From an uncultured Actinomycetales bacterium (GTDB lineage Bacteria; Actinomycetota; Actinomycetes; S36-B12), in NCBI GenBank assembly GCA_913063435.1, contig CAJXYI010000001.1, positions 1 to 64,000 on the forward strand: a DNA stretch of 64,000 nucleotides. Direction: 5' to 3'. This document shows, one piece after another, positions 18,700 through 26,379 of this stretch. Within the stretch, counting starts at the first letter, position 1. Every line of letters starts with the position of its first letter. The notes below the pieces were generated by a model, which had not been told where the DNA came from, searched no databases, and saw only the letters and a program-made list of their open reading frames with translations. The translations under genes were made by a program, and so were the position numbers.

Positions 18700-20112
18700 G
18701 TGGCCTTCAGCAACGTCATCTCCGATTCTGCACGTTCGTCCTTCGCCGACGCCGTTCAGCGGCCCTACTGGCTCGACCGACCCGATCGCCCCGACCCCCG
18801 ACCTCGACTCCAGGCTCCCATCACCGCCGACCTCCTGGTGGTGGGTGCCGGCTTCTCCGGACTGTGGACCGCCTATGAGGCCGCCGTTCGCCACCCCGAC
18901 CTCGACATCGTGCTCGTCGATGGCGGACAGGTCGGGCATGCGGCATCCGGCCGCAATGGCGGTTTCGTCGCGGCATCGCTTACTCATGGCCTGGCCAAGG
19001 GAATGGCCCGGTGGCCGAAGGAGATGCCCGAACTAGAGCGCCTCGGCCGGGAGAACCTCGACGCGATCGCCGCGACGGTGGCGGCTGAAGGTATCGACTG
19101 CGACTTCATTCGCAGTGGAGAAGTCGCCGTTGCCGTCGAGGGTTATCAGATCGATGACCTTGTCGAGACGGTCGAGCAAGCCCGCGGCCTCGGTGTCGAC
19201 CTCGAACTGTTGAGCGCCGAGCAGGTGCGGGCGCGACTCGACTCGCCGACCTATCTCGCGGGAGTCGCCGACGCTCACGGCGTCGCGATGGTCGATCCGG
19301 CTCGATTGGCCTGGGGTCTCGCGGCGGCGTGCGAGCGCCGGGGGGTGCGGATCTTCGAGAACACCCCCGTGCGATCCCTCGGGCGCATCGGTGCCGGAGT
19401 GCTGGCCGGTACCGACCATGGCCGAGTGCGCGCCGGAAGGGTTGCGCTGGCGACGAGCGCTTACCCGCCGCTGCTGTCTCGACTCGGCAACTACATCGTC
19501 GCCGTATACGACTCGGTTCTCATGAGCGAACCGCTTTCAGCCGAACAGCGAGCGTCCATCGGCTGGCAGGGCAGGGAGGGTTTCGCGGACTCGGGCAACC
19601 AGTTCCACTACTACCGGATCACCGAGGATGCGCGGATTCTGTGGGGTGGCTACGACGCGTCGTACTACGGAGATATGGGCCCGCACCGAGAGAACAACCC
19701 TGATGCCTATGGTCGACTCGCCGAGCACTTCTTCACCACCTTCCCCCAGCTGACCGGATTGCAGTTCACGCACAAATGGGCTGGTGCCATCGACACCTGC
19801 TCGCGATTCAGTGCCTTCTGGGGGACGGCGATGGGTGGGCGGATTGGGTATTCCCTGGGTTTCACCGGTCTCGGTGTGGGGGCATCGCGATTCGGTGCCC
19901 AGGTGATGCTCGACCTGCTCTGGGGTGAGGACACCGAGCGGACCAGGTTGCAGATGACTCGCACCAAGCCGATCCCATTCCCGCCGAGGCCGCTGCGCGA
20001 TGCTGCGATCGGTGTCACCCGCTGGTCGATCAACCGAGCCGATGAGAATTCCGGTAAACGCAACCTGTGGCTGCGAACGCTGGATCGCATCGGGCTCGGC
20101 TTCGACAGCTGA
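18700..20112 (+). CDS. FAD-dependent amine oxidoreductase (DAO/PuuB-like), copy 2
   Basis: 470-aa flavoprotein of the D-amino-acid-oxidase fold. FAD-binding motif LLVVGAGFSGLWTAYEA near residue 45; GHAASGRNGGFVAASLTHG beyond it; and a C-terminal TGLGVGASRFGAQVMLDLLWGEDTERTRLQM block matching the paralogue at 7257-8624. Gamma-glutamylputrescine oxidase is the nearest named relative, but with no glutamyl-amine ligase here a free polyamine or other amine is equally possible. The GTG at 18700 lies 11 nt after potC, so uptake and oxidation are probably co-expressed. Confidence 0.82.
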   Translation: MAFSNVISDSARSSFADAVQRPYWLDRPDRPDPRPRLQAPITADLLVVGAGFSGLWTAYEAAVRHPDLDIVLVDGGQVGHAASGRNGGFVAASLTHGLAKGMARWPKEMPELERLGRENLDAIAATVAAEGIDCDFIRSGEVAVAVEGYQIDDLVETVEQARGLGVDLELLSAEQVRARLDSPTYLAGVADAHGVAMVDPARLAWGLAAACERRGVRIFENTPVRSLGRIGAGVLAGTDHGRVRAGRVALATSAYPPLLSRLGNYIVAVYDSVLMSEPLSAEQRASIGWQGREGFADSGNQFHYYRITEDARILWGGYDASYYGDMGPHRENNPDAYGRLAEHFFTTFPQLTGLQFTHKWAGAIDTCSRFSAFWGTAMGGRIGYSLGFTGLGVGASRFGAQVMLDLLWGEDTERTRLQMTRTKPIPFPPRPLRDAAIGVTRWSINRADENSGKRNLWLRTLDRIGLGFDS

Positions 20113-20130
20113 CCCGGATTCGACAGCTGA
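20101..20130. repeat. 12-nt direct repeat spanning a stop codon
   Basis: TTCGACAGCTGA occurs at 20101-20112, where it encodes the last codons and stop of the oxidoreductase, and again at 20119-20130 in the intergenic space. The 18-nt spacing suggests a small tandem duplication. It leaves the reading frame intact. No function is evident. Confidence 0.6.
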
Positions 20131-20147
20131 TCCAGAGAGGAAAGACC

Positions 20148-21362
20148 ATGGGCATGCGAGTCCTGGCCATCGGGTCCGGAGGCGTCGGAACCTCTGCGGC
20201 GTTGATCGCTGCGCGTCGCGACTTCTTCGAAGCCTGGGTGTGCGCCGATTACGATGAAATCAGGGCGCGCCAGCTCGTTGATCGTGTCGGTGATCCACGA
20301 TTCGCGAGTGCTCGAGTGGATGCCTCGAGTGCCGATGCGGTGCAGGCACTGTGTCAGGAGCACCGGATCACGCATGTGCTCAACGTCGTCGATCCGCGTT
20401 TCGTCATGCCGATCTTCAGCGGTGCGTTCGCTGCGGGATGCGACTATCTGGACACGGCGATGAGCCTGTCCCAGCCGCATCCGCAACATCCGCATGAACT
20501 CGCCTTCGTCAAGCTCGGTGACGAGCAGTTCGATCAGGGACCTCGATGGCAAGAGTCGGGCCACCTCGCGTTATGCGGGATCGGAGTGGAGCCGGGGTTG
20601 GCTGATGTTTTCGCCCGATACGCCTCCGATCACCTGTTTTCGCAGATCGACGAGATCGGAGTGCGCGACGGAGCGAACCTGGTGGTCAGCGGATACGACT
20701 TCGCACCGAGTTTCTCCATCTGGACCACGATCGAAGAGTGCCTGAATCCACCGGTCATCTGGGAGAAGGATCGCGGGTGGTTCACCACCGCTCCGTTCAG
20801 CGAACCGGAGGTGTTCGACTTTCCCGAGGGAATCGGGCCGGTGGAATGCGTCAACGTCGAACACGAGGAGGTGCTCCTCGTGCCACGTTGGATCGACTGC
20901 AATCGGGTGACCTTCAAATACGGCCTCGGCGATGAGTTCATCGAGGTGCTGCAGACCTTGCATAAACTCGGACTCGATCGCACCGATCCGGTGGATGTGC
21001 GTGGTGCGCGAGTGAGTCCGCGCGATGTCGTCGCAGCGTGCCTGCCCGATCCGGCGAGCCTGGGGGACCGGATGAGCGGATTGACGTGCGCTGGCACGTG
21101 GGTGACCGGAACCGGCGTTGATGGTGCACCGCGCGAGGCGTACCTGTATCACGTCGCCGACAACGAGTGGACGATGCGGGAATACGGGACCCAGGCCGTG
21201 GTGTGGCAGACCGCGATGAACCCGGTCATCGCATTGGAGTTGCTCGCGACCGGTGCGTGGCAGGGCGCAGGGGTGGTCGGGCCGGAGGCCTTCGATGCGG
21301 TTCCGTTCCTCGACCTACTCGCCGATGGCTACGGCCAGCACTGGGCCATCCGCGATCACTAG
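20148..21362 (+). CDS. Saccharopine dehydrogenase-family protein, carboxy(nor)spermidine dehydrogenase-like
   Basis: 404 aa from ATG 20148 (AGAGAGGAAAG upstream). N-terminal Rossmann motif VLAIGSGGVGTSAALIAARR binds NAD(P). The layout resembles carboxynorspermidine dehydrogenases: ITHVLNVVDPRFVMPIF, GCDYLDTAMS, GIGVEPGLADVFARYASDHLF, DPASLGDRMSGLTCAGTWV and the C-terminal PFLDLLADGYGQHW. Those enzymes join a diamine to aspartate semialdehyde. No partner decarboxylase is in the window, and the setting is catabolic, so the enzyme might work in the oxidative direction on a substituted polyamine. The reaction is therefore uncertain; the family is not. Confidence 0.75.
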   Translation: MGMRVLAIGSGGVGTSAALIAARRDFFEAWVCADYDEIRARQLVDRVGDPRFASARVDASSADAVQALCQEHRITHVLNVVDPRFVMPIFSGAFAAGCDYLDTAMSLSQPHPQHPHELAFVKLGDEQFDQGPRWQESGHLALCGIGVEPGLADVFARYASDHLFSQIDEIGVRDGANLVVSGYDFAPSFSIWTTIEECLNPPVIWEKDRGWFTTAPFSEPEVFDFPEGIGPVECVNVEHEEVLLVPRWIDCNRVTFKYGLGDEFIEVLQTLHKLGLDRTDPVDVRGARVSPRDVVAACLPDPASLGDRMSGLTCAGTWVTGTGVDGAPREAYLYHVADNEWTMREYGTQAVVWQTAMNPVIALELLATGAWQGAGVVGPEAFDAVPFLDLLADGYGQHWAIRDH

Positions 21363-21421
21363 CCCAACCCTTCCCCACCCCGCATCCCCCACCCACCGTC
21401 CGAATCCCGCCCATCAGTTCT

Positions 21422-21486
21422 GCGTCTGAGTTACCTGAATGGTCGCTAACTCGATGAGTTAGCGACCATTCAGGTAACTCAGACGC
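21422..21486. terminator. Perfect 31-bp inverted repeat (hairpin) between convergent genes
   Basis: Bases 21422-21452 are the exact reverse complement of 21456-21486, with a 3-nt loop GAT. It sits between the convergent 3' ends at 21362 and 21507, a likely bidirectional transcription stop. No U-tract follows, so a Rho-independent mechanism of the classic kind is not certain. The stem contains GGTCGC near its tip, a motif shared with the palindromic repeats at 58437 and 59571. From 21363 to 21421 nothing else is seen. Confidence 0.75.
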
Positions 21487-21506
21487 GCAAGGAGTGGGTG
21501 GTGGGG

Positions 21507-22310
21507 TCAGGCCTGGAGGTCGCCGCGGGCGACGCTGATGGTGCTGTGCGTGGGATCACCGTCGAACTCCTCGGCGGAGATATCCACGATGCGGAAGCGA
21601 TCCAAGGCGATCCCCGGGGGCAGCGGCAGGGTGCTCGTCTCACCCGGACCCACAGCGCCGAGGGACACCATGGCGGAAGCATCCTCGGTCAGCAGCCACA
21701 CCTCGTAGTAACCCTCGGTGGCCGGCAGGCCTTGGAGATCGACGGTGACGCTGTCGCCGACATCGGTGCTCTGCACCCGAGCGATGCCCCTGGAGGGGAA
21801 GCCCGGGAGCGGTTCCAAGGATGCCTGCGCGACGACGGTGGGTTCGGTGTTCGATCCCTGGGTCCACACGACGCCGCCGATGGCTCCGAACAGCACGCCG
21901 ACGGCGGCAGCCGCGGCCAGCCACGGCGCTGAGCGGCGCCGCAGCGGCACGACGACACCCGTGTCGTCGCTGCCTGCCGGGCCTTGTTCGGTGGTGGGCG
22001 ATTCCGCTATGGGCGACTGCTGACCGGCTGACACCGGTGTACGGGCGTCCTGTGGGCGCTGCGAGGTCGCATCGGCACTGATCTCCGTGCTGATCTCCTC
22101 CCACACCCATGGAGCGGGGGAAGAGACATCTGCGGCATCGCCGCTGCGGGTGATACGCACGATGCGGCGCAGGGAGGCCAGATCGGCCTGGCAGGTGTCA
22201 CAGGTGGCGAGGTGATCGGTGTCGATGTCGGTGCGCTCACCGAGGGCGGCGAGGGCGAGTTCCTCGGGATCGCAGTGTGTGTGATCACCGCGGGTCGTTT
22301 CCTGGCTCAT
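21507..22310 (-). CDS. Anti-sigma factor, RskA type
   Basis: 267-aa membrane anti-sigma factor. The N-terminal cytoplasmic zinc motif is visible as DHLATCDTCQ (His-x3-Cys-x2-Cys). A single membrane helix, LAAAAAVGVLFGAIGGVVW, lies near residues 133-151. The extracytoplasmic part has the RskA C-terminal pattern (LPATEGYYEVWLLTEDA, then SLGAVGPGETSTLPLP). It overlaps the end of the sigma-factor gene by 26 nt, the usual arrangement of a sigma and its inhibitor. Release probably needs regulated proteolysis, as for RskA. Confidence 0.88.
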   Translation of the reverse strand: MSQETTRGDHTHCDPEELALAALGERTDIDTDHLATCDTCQADLASLRRIVRITRSGDAADVSSPAPWVWEEISTEISADATSQRPQDARTPVSAGQQSPIAESPTTEQGPAGSDDTGVVVPLRRRSAPWLAAAAAVGVLFGAIGGVVWTQGSNTEPTVVAQASLEPLPGFPSRGIARVQSTDVGDSVTVDLQGLPATEGYYEVWLLTEDASAMVSLGAVGPGETSTLPLPPGIALDRFRIVDISAEEFDGDPTHSTISVARGDLQA

Positions 22311-22986
22311 CGTGGATCACCTCCCAACGGGTGCGTAGTCGGTTCAGGGAACGTCGGATGTGGCTTTTCACAGTGCCGAGCGGCAGGTCGAGTCGCTCAG
22401 CGATCTCGGTGTGGGTCAACTCCTCGTACAGGGCCAGGCGCATTATCTGTCCCGGGGGTTCACCCAACCGGGCGAGCTCGTCGGCGATGACCATCCGGTC
22501 CACGACGCCATCGAGCCCGGCAGCCGAGCCAACCTCGGGTGGATCACCATCGGGGACGGATCTGTCCCGTGCCCGCTCGGCCCATCGATCGGCGATGCGC
22601 CTTCGTGTGATGGTCATCAACCACCCCGGCAGTGATCCTGCGGCAGGATCATAGGAGTTCCGCGAGCGCCAGGCGGAGATAAACACGCGTTGGGTGACGT
22701 CGTCGGCCTCGTGCCCGTCTCCGAGCGCCCGCCTCGCAACGCTGTAGACCAGCGGCGACCAGCGACGGTAGACCTCCTCGAAGGCGACGTCACCGTCCCC
22801 GTTCGCCAAGGCCGAGGCGAAGTCCCGTCCGCTCGCTGAGTCATCGAGCTCGCGACGACGCTCGGGTTGGGCGCTCACACCCGCACCTCCTGCCTGCCGC
22901 AGACGTTCGACTCGACGGTCGTCGAGCCGGATCGTTCGGCGGGAGTCCAGCGAGGTCACGGTGGCCAACGCCTGAGATGAGGTCAT
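22285..22986 (-). CDS. ECF RNA polymerase sigma factor, SigK-like
   Basis: 233 aa. Region 2 runs about residues 55-125 (VYRRWSPLVYSVARRALG, then DVTQRVFISAWRS), and region 4 about 165-220 (YEELTHTEIAERLDLPLGTVKSHIRRSLNRLR). About 50 poorly conserved residues precede region 2. Partner anti-sigma is downstream and overlapping. ATG 22986 overlaps the sortase stop, so it is co-translated with the surface-protein genes upstream. It probably drives its own operon, by analogy with other ECF sigma genes. Confidence 0.9.
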   Translation of the reverse strand: MTSSQALATVTSLDSRRTIRLDDRRVERLRQAGGAGVSAQPERRRELDDSASGRDFASALANGDGDVAFEEVYRRWSPLVYSVARRALGDGHEADDVTQRVFISAWRSRNSYDPAAGSLPGWLMTITRRRIADRWAERARDRSVPDGDPPEVGSAAGLDGVVDRMVIADELARLGEPPGQIMRLALYEELTHTEIAERLDLPLGTVKSHIRRSLNRLRTRWEVIHDEPGNDPR

Positions 22987-23714
22987 GTGTCACCCCGTCG
23001 ATCGCTCATGGCAACCGCCGTGATGACCACGTTATCGGTGTATCCCAGGGTGGTCGCATCGAAGGGACCACCGCAGGTGATCAGGGTCAGTCGGTGAGGG
23101 CCGGCCCCGGAGAACAGGTCGGCGAGCGGCACGACCTCCTTGTCGAAGGACTCACGGGCGACGACCTCGTAGCGCAGCCGCTGACCGTCCTCGGTCGTTA
23201 CGACGATGCGATCGCCGAGTTGAAGGTCACCGAGGTTGTAGAACGCCCCGGCTCCCTGACGGACGCCATCCTTGTGACCCACGACGACGGTGGATCCGGT
23301 GCTGGCACCGGCGACCTGGCTGTACTGGTACCAGCCGGTGCGCAGGACATCGGTGGGTACCTCGACTTTGCCGTCACCGATCAGACCCACGATGTCGACA
23401 GGGGCATCGACACCGAGGCTGGGGATGGTGATCTGACGCGGGATCGCCGACTGGTCACGCAGGGGAATCTCGGTGGCGTCGACGCGATCGCCCAACCGGC
23501 GGACACCCTCAGGTAGAACCGGGGGAGCGTCGACTGATTCCGGCGACGTCTGCGGTGCGGTATCGGACTGGTCGGTGTCCGAACTTGCCGCGGGGCGGGT
23601 GCCCTGCGACGCGACCGATGAACCCGACCCCGCCGACACGATCACGGCGAGGCCGGCGATCAGCGCGATTGCGCTGAGCACAGCCACCACGATCGCGGGG
23701 CGGGGTCGGGTCAT
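22983..23714 (-). CDS. Class F sortase
   Basis: 243-aa secreted, membrane-anchored transpeptidase-like protein. An N-terminal helix (VVAVLSAIALIAGLAVIV) precedes a Ser/Thr/Pro linker and the sortase domain from about residue 85 (IPSLGVDAPVDIVGL). Catalytic histidine in VVVGHKDG and catalytic cysteine in LTLITCGG are present; an arginine follows downstream only weakly. The domain fits the actinobacterial class F group. It lies between the DUF4397 gene and the sigma factor. Its substrate is not obvious, as the neighbour lacks a clear LPXTG motif. Confidence 0.87.
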   Translation of the reverse strand: MTRPRPAIVVAVLSAIALIAGLAVIVSAGSGSSVASQGTRPAASSDTDQSDTAPQTSPESVDAPPVLPEGVRRLGDRVDATEIPLRDQSAIPRQITIPSLGVDAPVDIVGLIGDGKVEVPTDVLRTGWYQYSQVAGASTGSTVVVGHKDGVRQGAGAFYNLGDLQLGDRIVVTTEDGQRLRYEVVARESFDKEVVPLADLFSGAGPHRLTLITCGGPFDATTLGYTDNVVITAVAMSDRRGDT

Positions 23715-23770
23715 CGGGTCACGTTTCCTTTACTTGGTCCACTAACTCGTTACCAGGATGTGGTGCGTGC

Positions 23771-24595
23771 TCAGTTGCGGCTGGCCGACAGGCGCACGCC
23801 CGCACCAACGAGGCCGATCGCGGCGACGCCGGCCAGAGCCAGTGCCCACATGGGGGTGCCGGTGGTGGAGCCGCCGCCGGCGGGCACGACATCCGGGCCT
23901 GCACCGAGACCGGTGATGACCTGGGTGGCCAGAGCGAGGTTGCCCTCTTCGGCCGAACCCCACGCGTACACGATCGTGTTGGCGCCCTCAGCCAGGCTCA
24001 CCGGCGCCGGGCCGATCGCGGTGGTGTCGGTTCCGGCGAGGTTCACCGCGGCCTCGTAGTCGCCCGCAGGAACGGTGGCCAGATCCTGGTTGGGGTTGGT
24101 CAGGTTGGCGAAGAGCACCGCACCATCGGCGAGCACATCGACGGCCGGGGCCGCGGCGACGTGGCGCACGGTCAGACGAGCTTCGCCCGCGGCGATCGGC
24201 TCGATGTCGTTGACGAAGACGTTCAGCGCCGGTGCGCCATCAGCATCCAGGTTCGCGGTGACGGTGGCGTTGATGCCCGCGGGCACCTCGACACCATCAG
24301 CGGACAGGACCGGGTCAGCGTCATCGGGGGTGGTGCCATCGGCGTAGACGGCCAGGTCGTAGCTGCCGGCCGGGACCATCATGGTCTCCAGCGTGCCCGG
24401 GGTGAAGTCGTCGATGAGCAGGTTGCCATTGGCATACACGTCGACCACGTCAGCGCCAGCACCCTCGGGGATGCCATGCAGGACCGAGACGGTCGCCTCG
24501 TCGGCGGCGGAGGCCGGGGTGATGGCCAGGGCGAAGCCGAGGGGGAGGGTCGCGGCGGCGGCGATCACGCCGGCGCGGCGGATGTTTCGGGTCAT
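23771..24595 (-). CDS. DUF4397 domain-containing surface protein
   Basis: 274 aa. Signal peptide at residues 1-31 (RRAG start, cleavage near PASAAD), followed by two DUF4397 units: VSVLHGIPEGAGADVVDVYANG (about 36-57) and LTVRHVAAAPAVDVLADG (about 141-158). The C-terminus is a Gly/Ser/Thr linker, one membrane helix (WALALAGVAAIGLVGAGV) and a short basic tail, as in cell-wall proteins. The expected LPXTG is absent; VPAGGG and TTGTP occupy its place. It is first in an operon with a class F sortase and an ECF sigma pair, so it is probably the major output of that system. Confidence 0.85.
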   Translation of the reverse strand: MTRNIRRAGVIAAAATLPLGFALAITPASAADEATVSVLHGIPEGAGADVVDVYANGNLLIDDFTPGTLETMMVPAGSYDLAVYADGTTPDDADPVLSADGVEVPAGINATVTANLDADGAPALNVFVNDIEPIAAGEARLTVRHVAAAPAVDVLADGAVLFANLTNPNQDLATVPAGDYEAAVNLAGTDTTAIGPAPVSLAEGANTIVYAWGSAEEGNLALATQVITGLGAGPDVVPAGGGSTTGTPMWALALAGVAAIGLVGAGVRLSASRN

Positions 24596-24667
24596 GGATG
24601 TACCTTCCGATAGGGATCGATCGCGAATCGATCGACTCTCTATCTGCTTCTTCGGTCGGAGGTGCCC

Positions 24668-25549
24668 CTACGGATGCACCCGGGACGAAGTTTTTTCCTT
24701 CGCCCCCTCCAGGTCCCACCAGATCGTGGCCAGGCGTCGGAGAGTGCCGCGATCGGCGGCCGTGACCGCCTCAGCGATCTCGTCTGCGCGGTCGACCGGC
24801 AGGCACAGGCGGACGCAGGTGGCCTCGGCCTGTGCGCGGGGATCGAGGGCGGTCCGCTCGGTGACGTCATCGAATTCGATCAGGTGTGCGTCATAGCCGG
24901 CCTCGCGGATGATCGCCAGGGCGTCATCGGCGGTGGGTGACGTGGGGCGGTCGAGGTCCCAGAACTGCTTCCACAGTGGGTTCATCCAGGTCAGGGGGTG
25001 GCGCGTGGGGAGCTCGAGGACGACGCGGCGGTGAGCGTGCTCGCTCAGGGCCTGGACGAATCCGGCCAGGTCGGGCACGTTGTAGGCGACGTGGTGGCAC
25101 ACGACGACATCGGCGATCGGCGTGCGTGGGGCCGCCTCGGGCCAGTCACCCAGGATCTCGGTGTGGACGACACCGCGCTGGTCTGCGGTGGCGGCGAAGG
25201 CCTCGAGCATGCCCTGCTGATGATCGACTCCGATCACCGAACCGGCCGGGGGGACGAGGGCGAAGGCAGCCCGGCCGCCACCGCAACCGACGTCGAGCAC
25301 GCTGCCGTTTTCTGGGCCACCTTCGAGTAGCGCGTCGCGCGCTGCGGAGTGCGACGGGGAGTCGGGAACGGGGCCGTCGGGGGCGAGGAACTGCGCGACG
25401 GGATGGATCCAGGGGTTTGCCGGGGCCTGGGCCATGATCTCGTCCGGGATCGCCCAGGCCGCCAGATCCTGCGCCCACCTCTGCTGGATGGTGAGTGGGT
25501 CGTTCCGGTCGGCGCTCCGGCGGGCGGTGGTGGTTCGTTCGTCGGACAT
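24668..25549 (-). CDS. Class I SAM-dependent methyltransferase
   Basis: 293-aa predicted cytoplasmic methyltransferase. Motif I is clear as VLDVGCGGGRAAFALVPP near residue 80, followed by an acidic motif II (VIGVDHQQGMLEAF) and VVVCHHVAYNVPDLAGF. The target is unknown. The C-terminal third has no recognisable extra domain. It is transcribed toward the DUF4397 gene with a 72-nt gap and is divergent from the SOS operon. It may be a separate transcription unit. Confidence 0.82.
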   Translation of the reverse strand: MSDERTTTARRSADRNDPLTIQQRWAQDLAAWAIPDEIMAQAPANPWIHPVAQFLAPDGPVPDSPSHSAARDALLEGGPENGSVLDVGCGGGRAAFALVPPAGSVIGVDHQQGMLEAFAATADQRGVVHTEILGDWPEAAPRTPIADVVVCHHVAYNVPDLAGFVQALSEHAHRRVVLELPTRHPLTWMNPLWKQFWDLDRPTSPTADDALAIIREAGYDAHLIEFDDVTERTALDPRAQAEATCVRLCLPVDRADEIAEAVTAADRGTLRRLATIWWDLEGAKEKTSSRVHP

Positions 25550-25617
25550 GCAGCCAGCCTAGGCGTGATTGCGGGGGTTGACCGGTGTCGGACCGGGGAG
25601 GTACCGTGATGCATCTA

Positions 25618-25633
25618 TCGAACATCTGTACGA
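25618..25633. promoter_or_regulatory. LexA SOS box
   Basis: TCGAAC-ATCT-GTACGA matches the actinobacterial SOS consensus TCGAAC-N4-GTTCGA with one mismatch in the second half. It lies 43 nt upstream of the DUF6504 gene that starts the polymerase operon, a normal operator position. All genes downstream belong to DNA-damage tolerance, which supports the call. Confidence 0.75.
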
Positions 25634-25675
25634 TAAGCATCACGGGTCACCCCGTCCGATCCACCGGAGGTCGCC

Positions 25676-25996
25676 ATGGCTGCTCCCGCCGCCACCCGTC
25701 AGCATTCGACGGCTCAGCATTCGAGCGGTCAGCACGCGATCGTCGAGCGATGCGCATCCGATGGCGCGCCCCAGCAGTATCGCGCGGGGGGCCGACACTA
25801 CGTGGTGACCGAGGTGCACGGGCACTGGGTCACCGGCACCCCGTGGTGGTTGACCGGCCAGGACGTCGACACCCACACCTGGCGGGTGACGGTCGCTGCC
25901 GACTCCCCGCGAGGTTCCCGCGGCTCCGGCCGCGTGGTCGAACTGCGGGCTACCGGCAGCCACTGGCAGCTCACCCGCGTGGGAGGTGCCCGATGA
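25676..25996 (+). CDS. DUF6504 family protein
   Basis: 106-aa protein of unknown molecular function found next to SOS polymerase genes in Actinobacteria. The conserved core is GRHYVVTEVHGHWVTGTPWWL followed by WRVTVAAD and VVELRATGSHWQLTRV, a short beta-rich domain. The N-terminal 28 residues include imperfect QHS-type repeats encoded by a 15-nt tandem repeat at 25700-25744. An SOS box precedes it and its stop overlaps the HEPN gene start (ATGA at 25993-25996). It is likely an accessory to the error-prone polymerase, inferred from context. Confidence 0.8.
   Translation: MAAPAATRQHSTAQHSSGQHAIVERCASDGAPQQYRAGGRHYVVTEVHGHWVTGTPWWLTGQDVDTHTWRVTVAADSPRGSRGSGRVVELRATGSHWQLTRVGGAR
25700..25744. 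repeat. 15-nt in-frame tandem repeat in the DUF6504 gene
   Basis: CAGCATTCGACGGCT at 25700-25714 is followed by CAGCATTCGAGCGGT at 25715-25729 and a diverged third unit beginning CAGCACGCG at 25730. They encode repeated Gln-His residues in the protein's N-terminus. Copy-number change would not shift the frame. Confidence 0.65.
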
Positions 25997-26376
25997 GCGC
26001 CCCGACCGACCTGCTCATCGCGGCCCGGCGCGGATTGCTCGAAGCGACCCTCGCCGACACCGCGGCTGCCCGCTACGCCGCCGCCCACCTAGCCGCGCTG
26101 CGCGCTGCTGCCGCAGTCCTCGCTGCGCGGGCTCGACCGAACGGGCGCCGGTCTGGCCCGCGCAGCGTCTGGCTGCTGCTGCCGCGCGTGGCTCCCGAAC
26201 TCACCGAGTGGGCCCAGTTCTTCGCCGCCGGATCAGCCAAACGATCCCTGGCCGGTGCGGGTGTCGCGGTGGTGAGCATGCGCGAGGCCGACGACCTGTT
26301 GCGCGATGCGCAGGCCTTCTGCGACCTCGTGGCCTCCACGGTCCCGGGGCAGGCGGTTCTGCCGGCGACAGGATGA
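25993..26376 (+). CDS. SAV_6107-type HEPN domain protein
   Basis: 127 aa from ATG 25993, overlapping the DUF6504 stop. Mostly helical: TDLLIAARRGLLEATLADTAAARYAAAHLAALRAAA followed by SVWLLLPRVAPELTEWAQFFAAGSAKRS. It resembles the small HEPN proteins found beside the dnaE2-type polymerase gene in Streptomyces (SAV_6107 group). The canonical HEPN RNase motif Rx4-6H is not obvious, so a nuclease role is doubtful and a structural or polymerase-partner role is possible. It precedes dnaE2 by 3 nt. Confidence 0.75.
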   Translation: MSAPTDLLIAARRGLLEATLADTAAARYAAAHLAALRAAAAVLAARARPNGRRSGPRSVWLLLPRVAPELTEWAQFFAAGSAKRSLAGAGVAVVSMREADDLLRDAQAFCDLVASTVPGQAVLPATG

Positions 26377-26379
26377 GCG

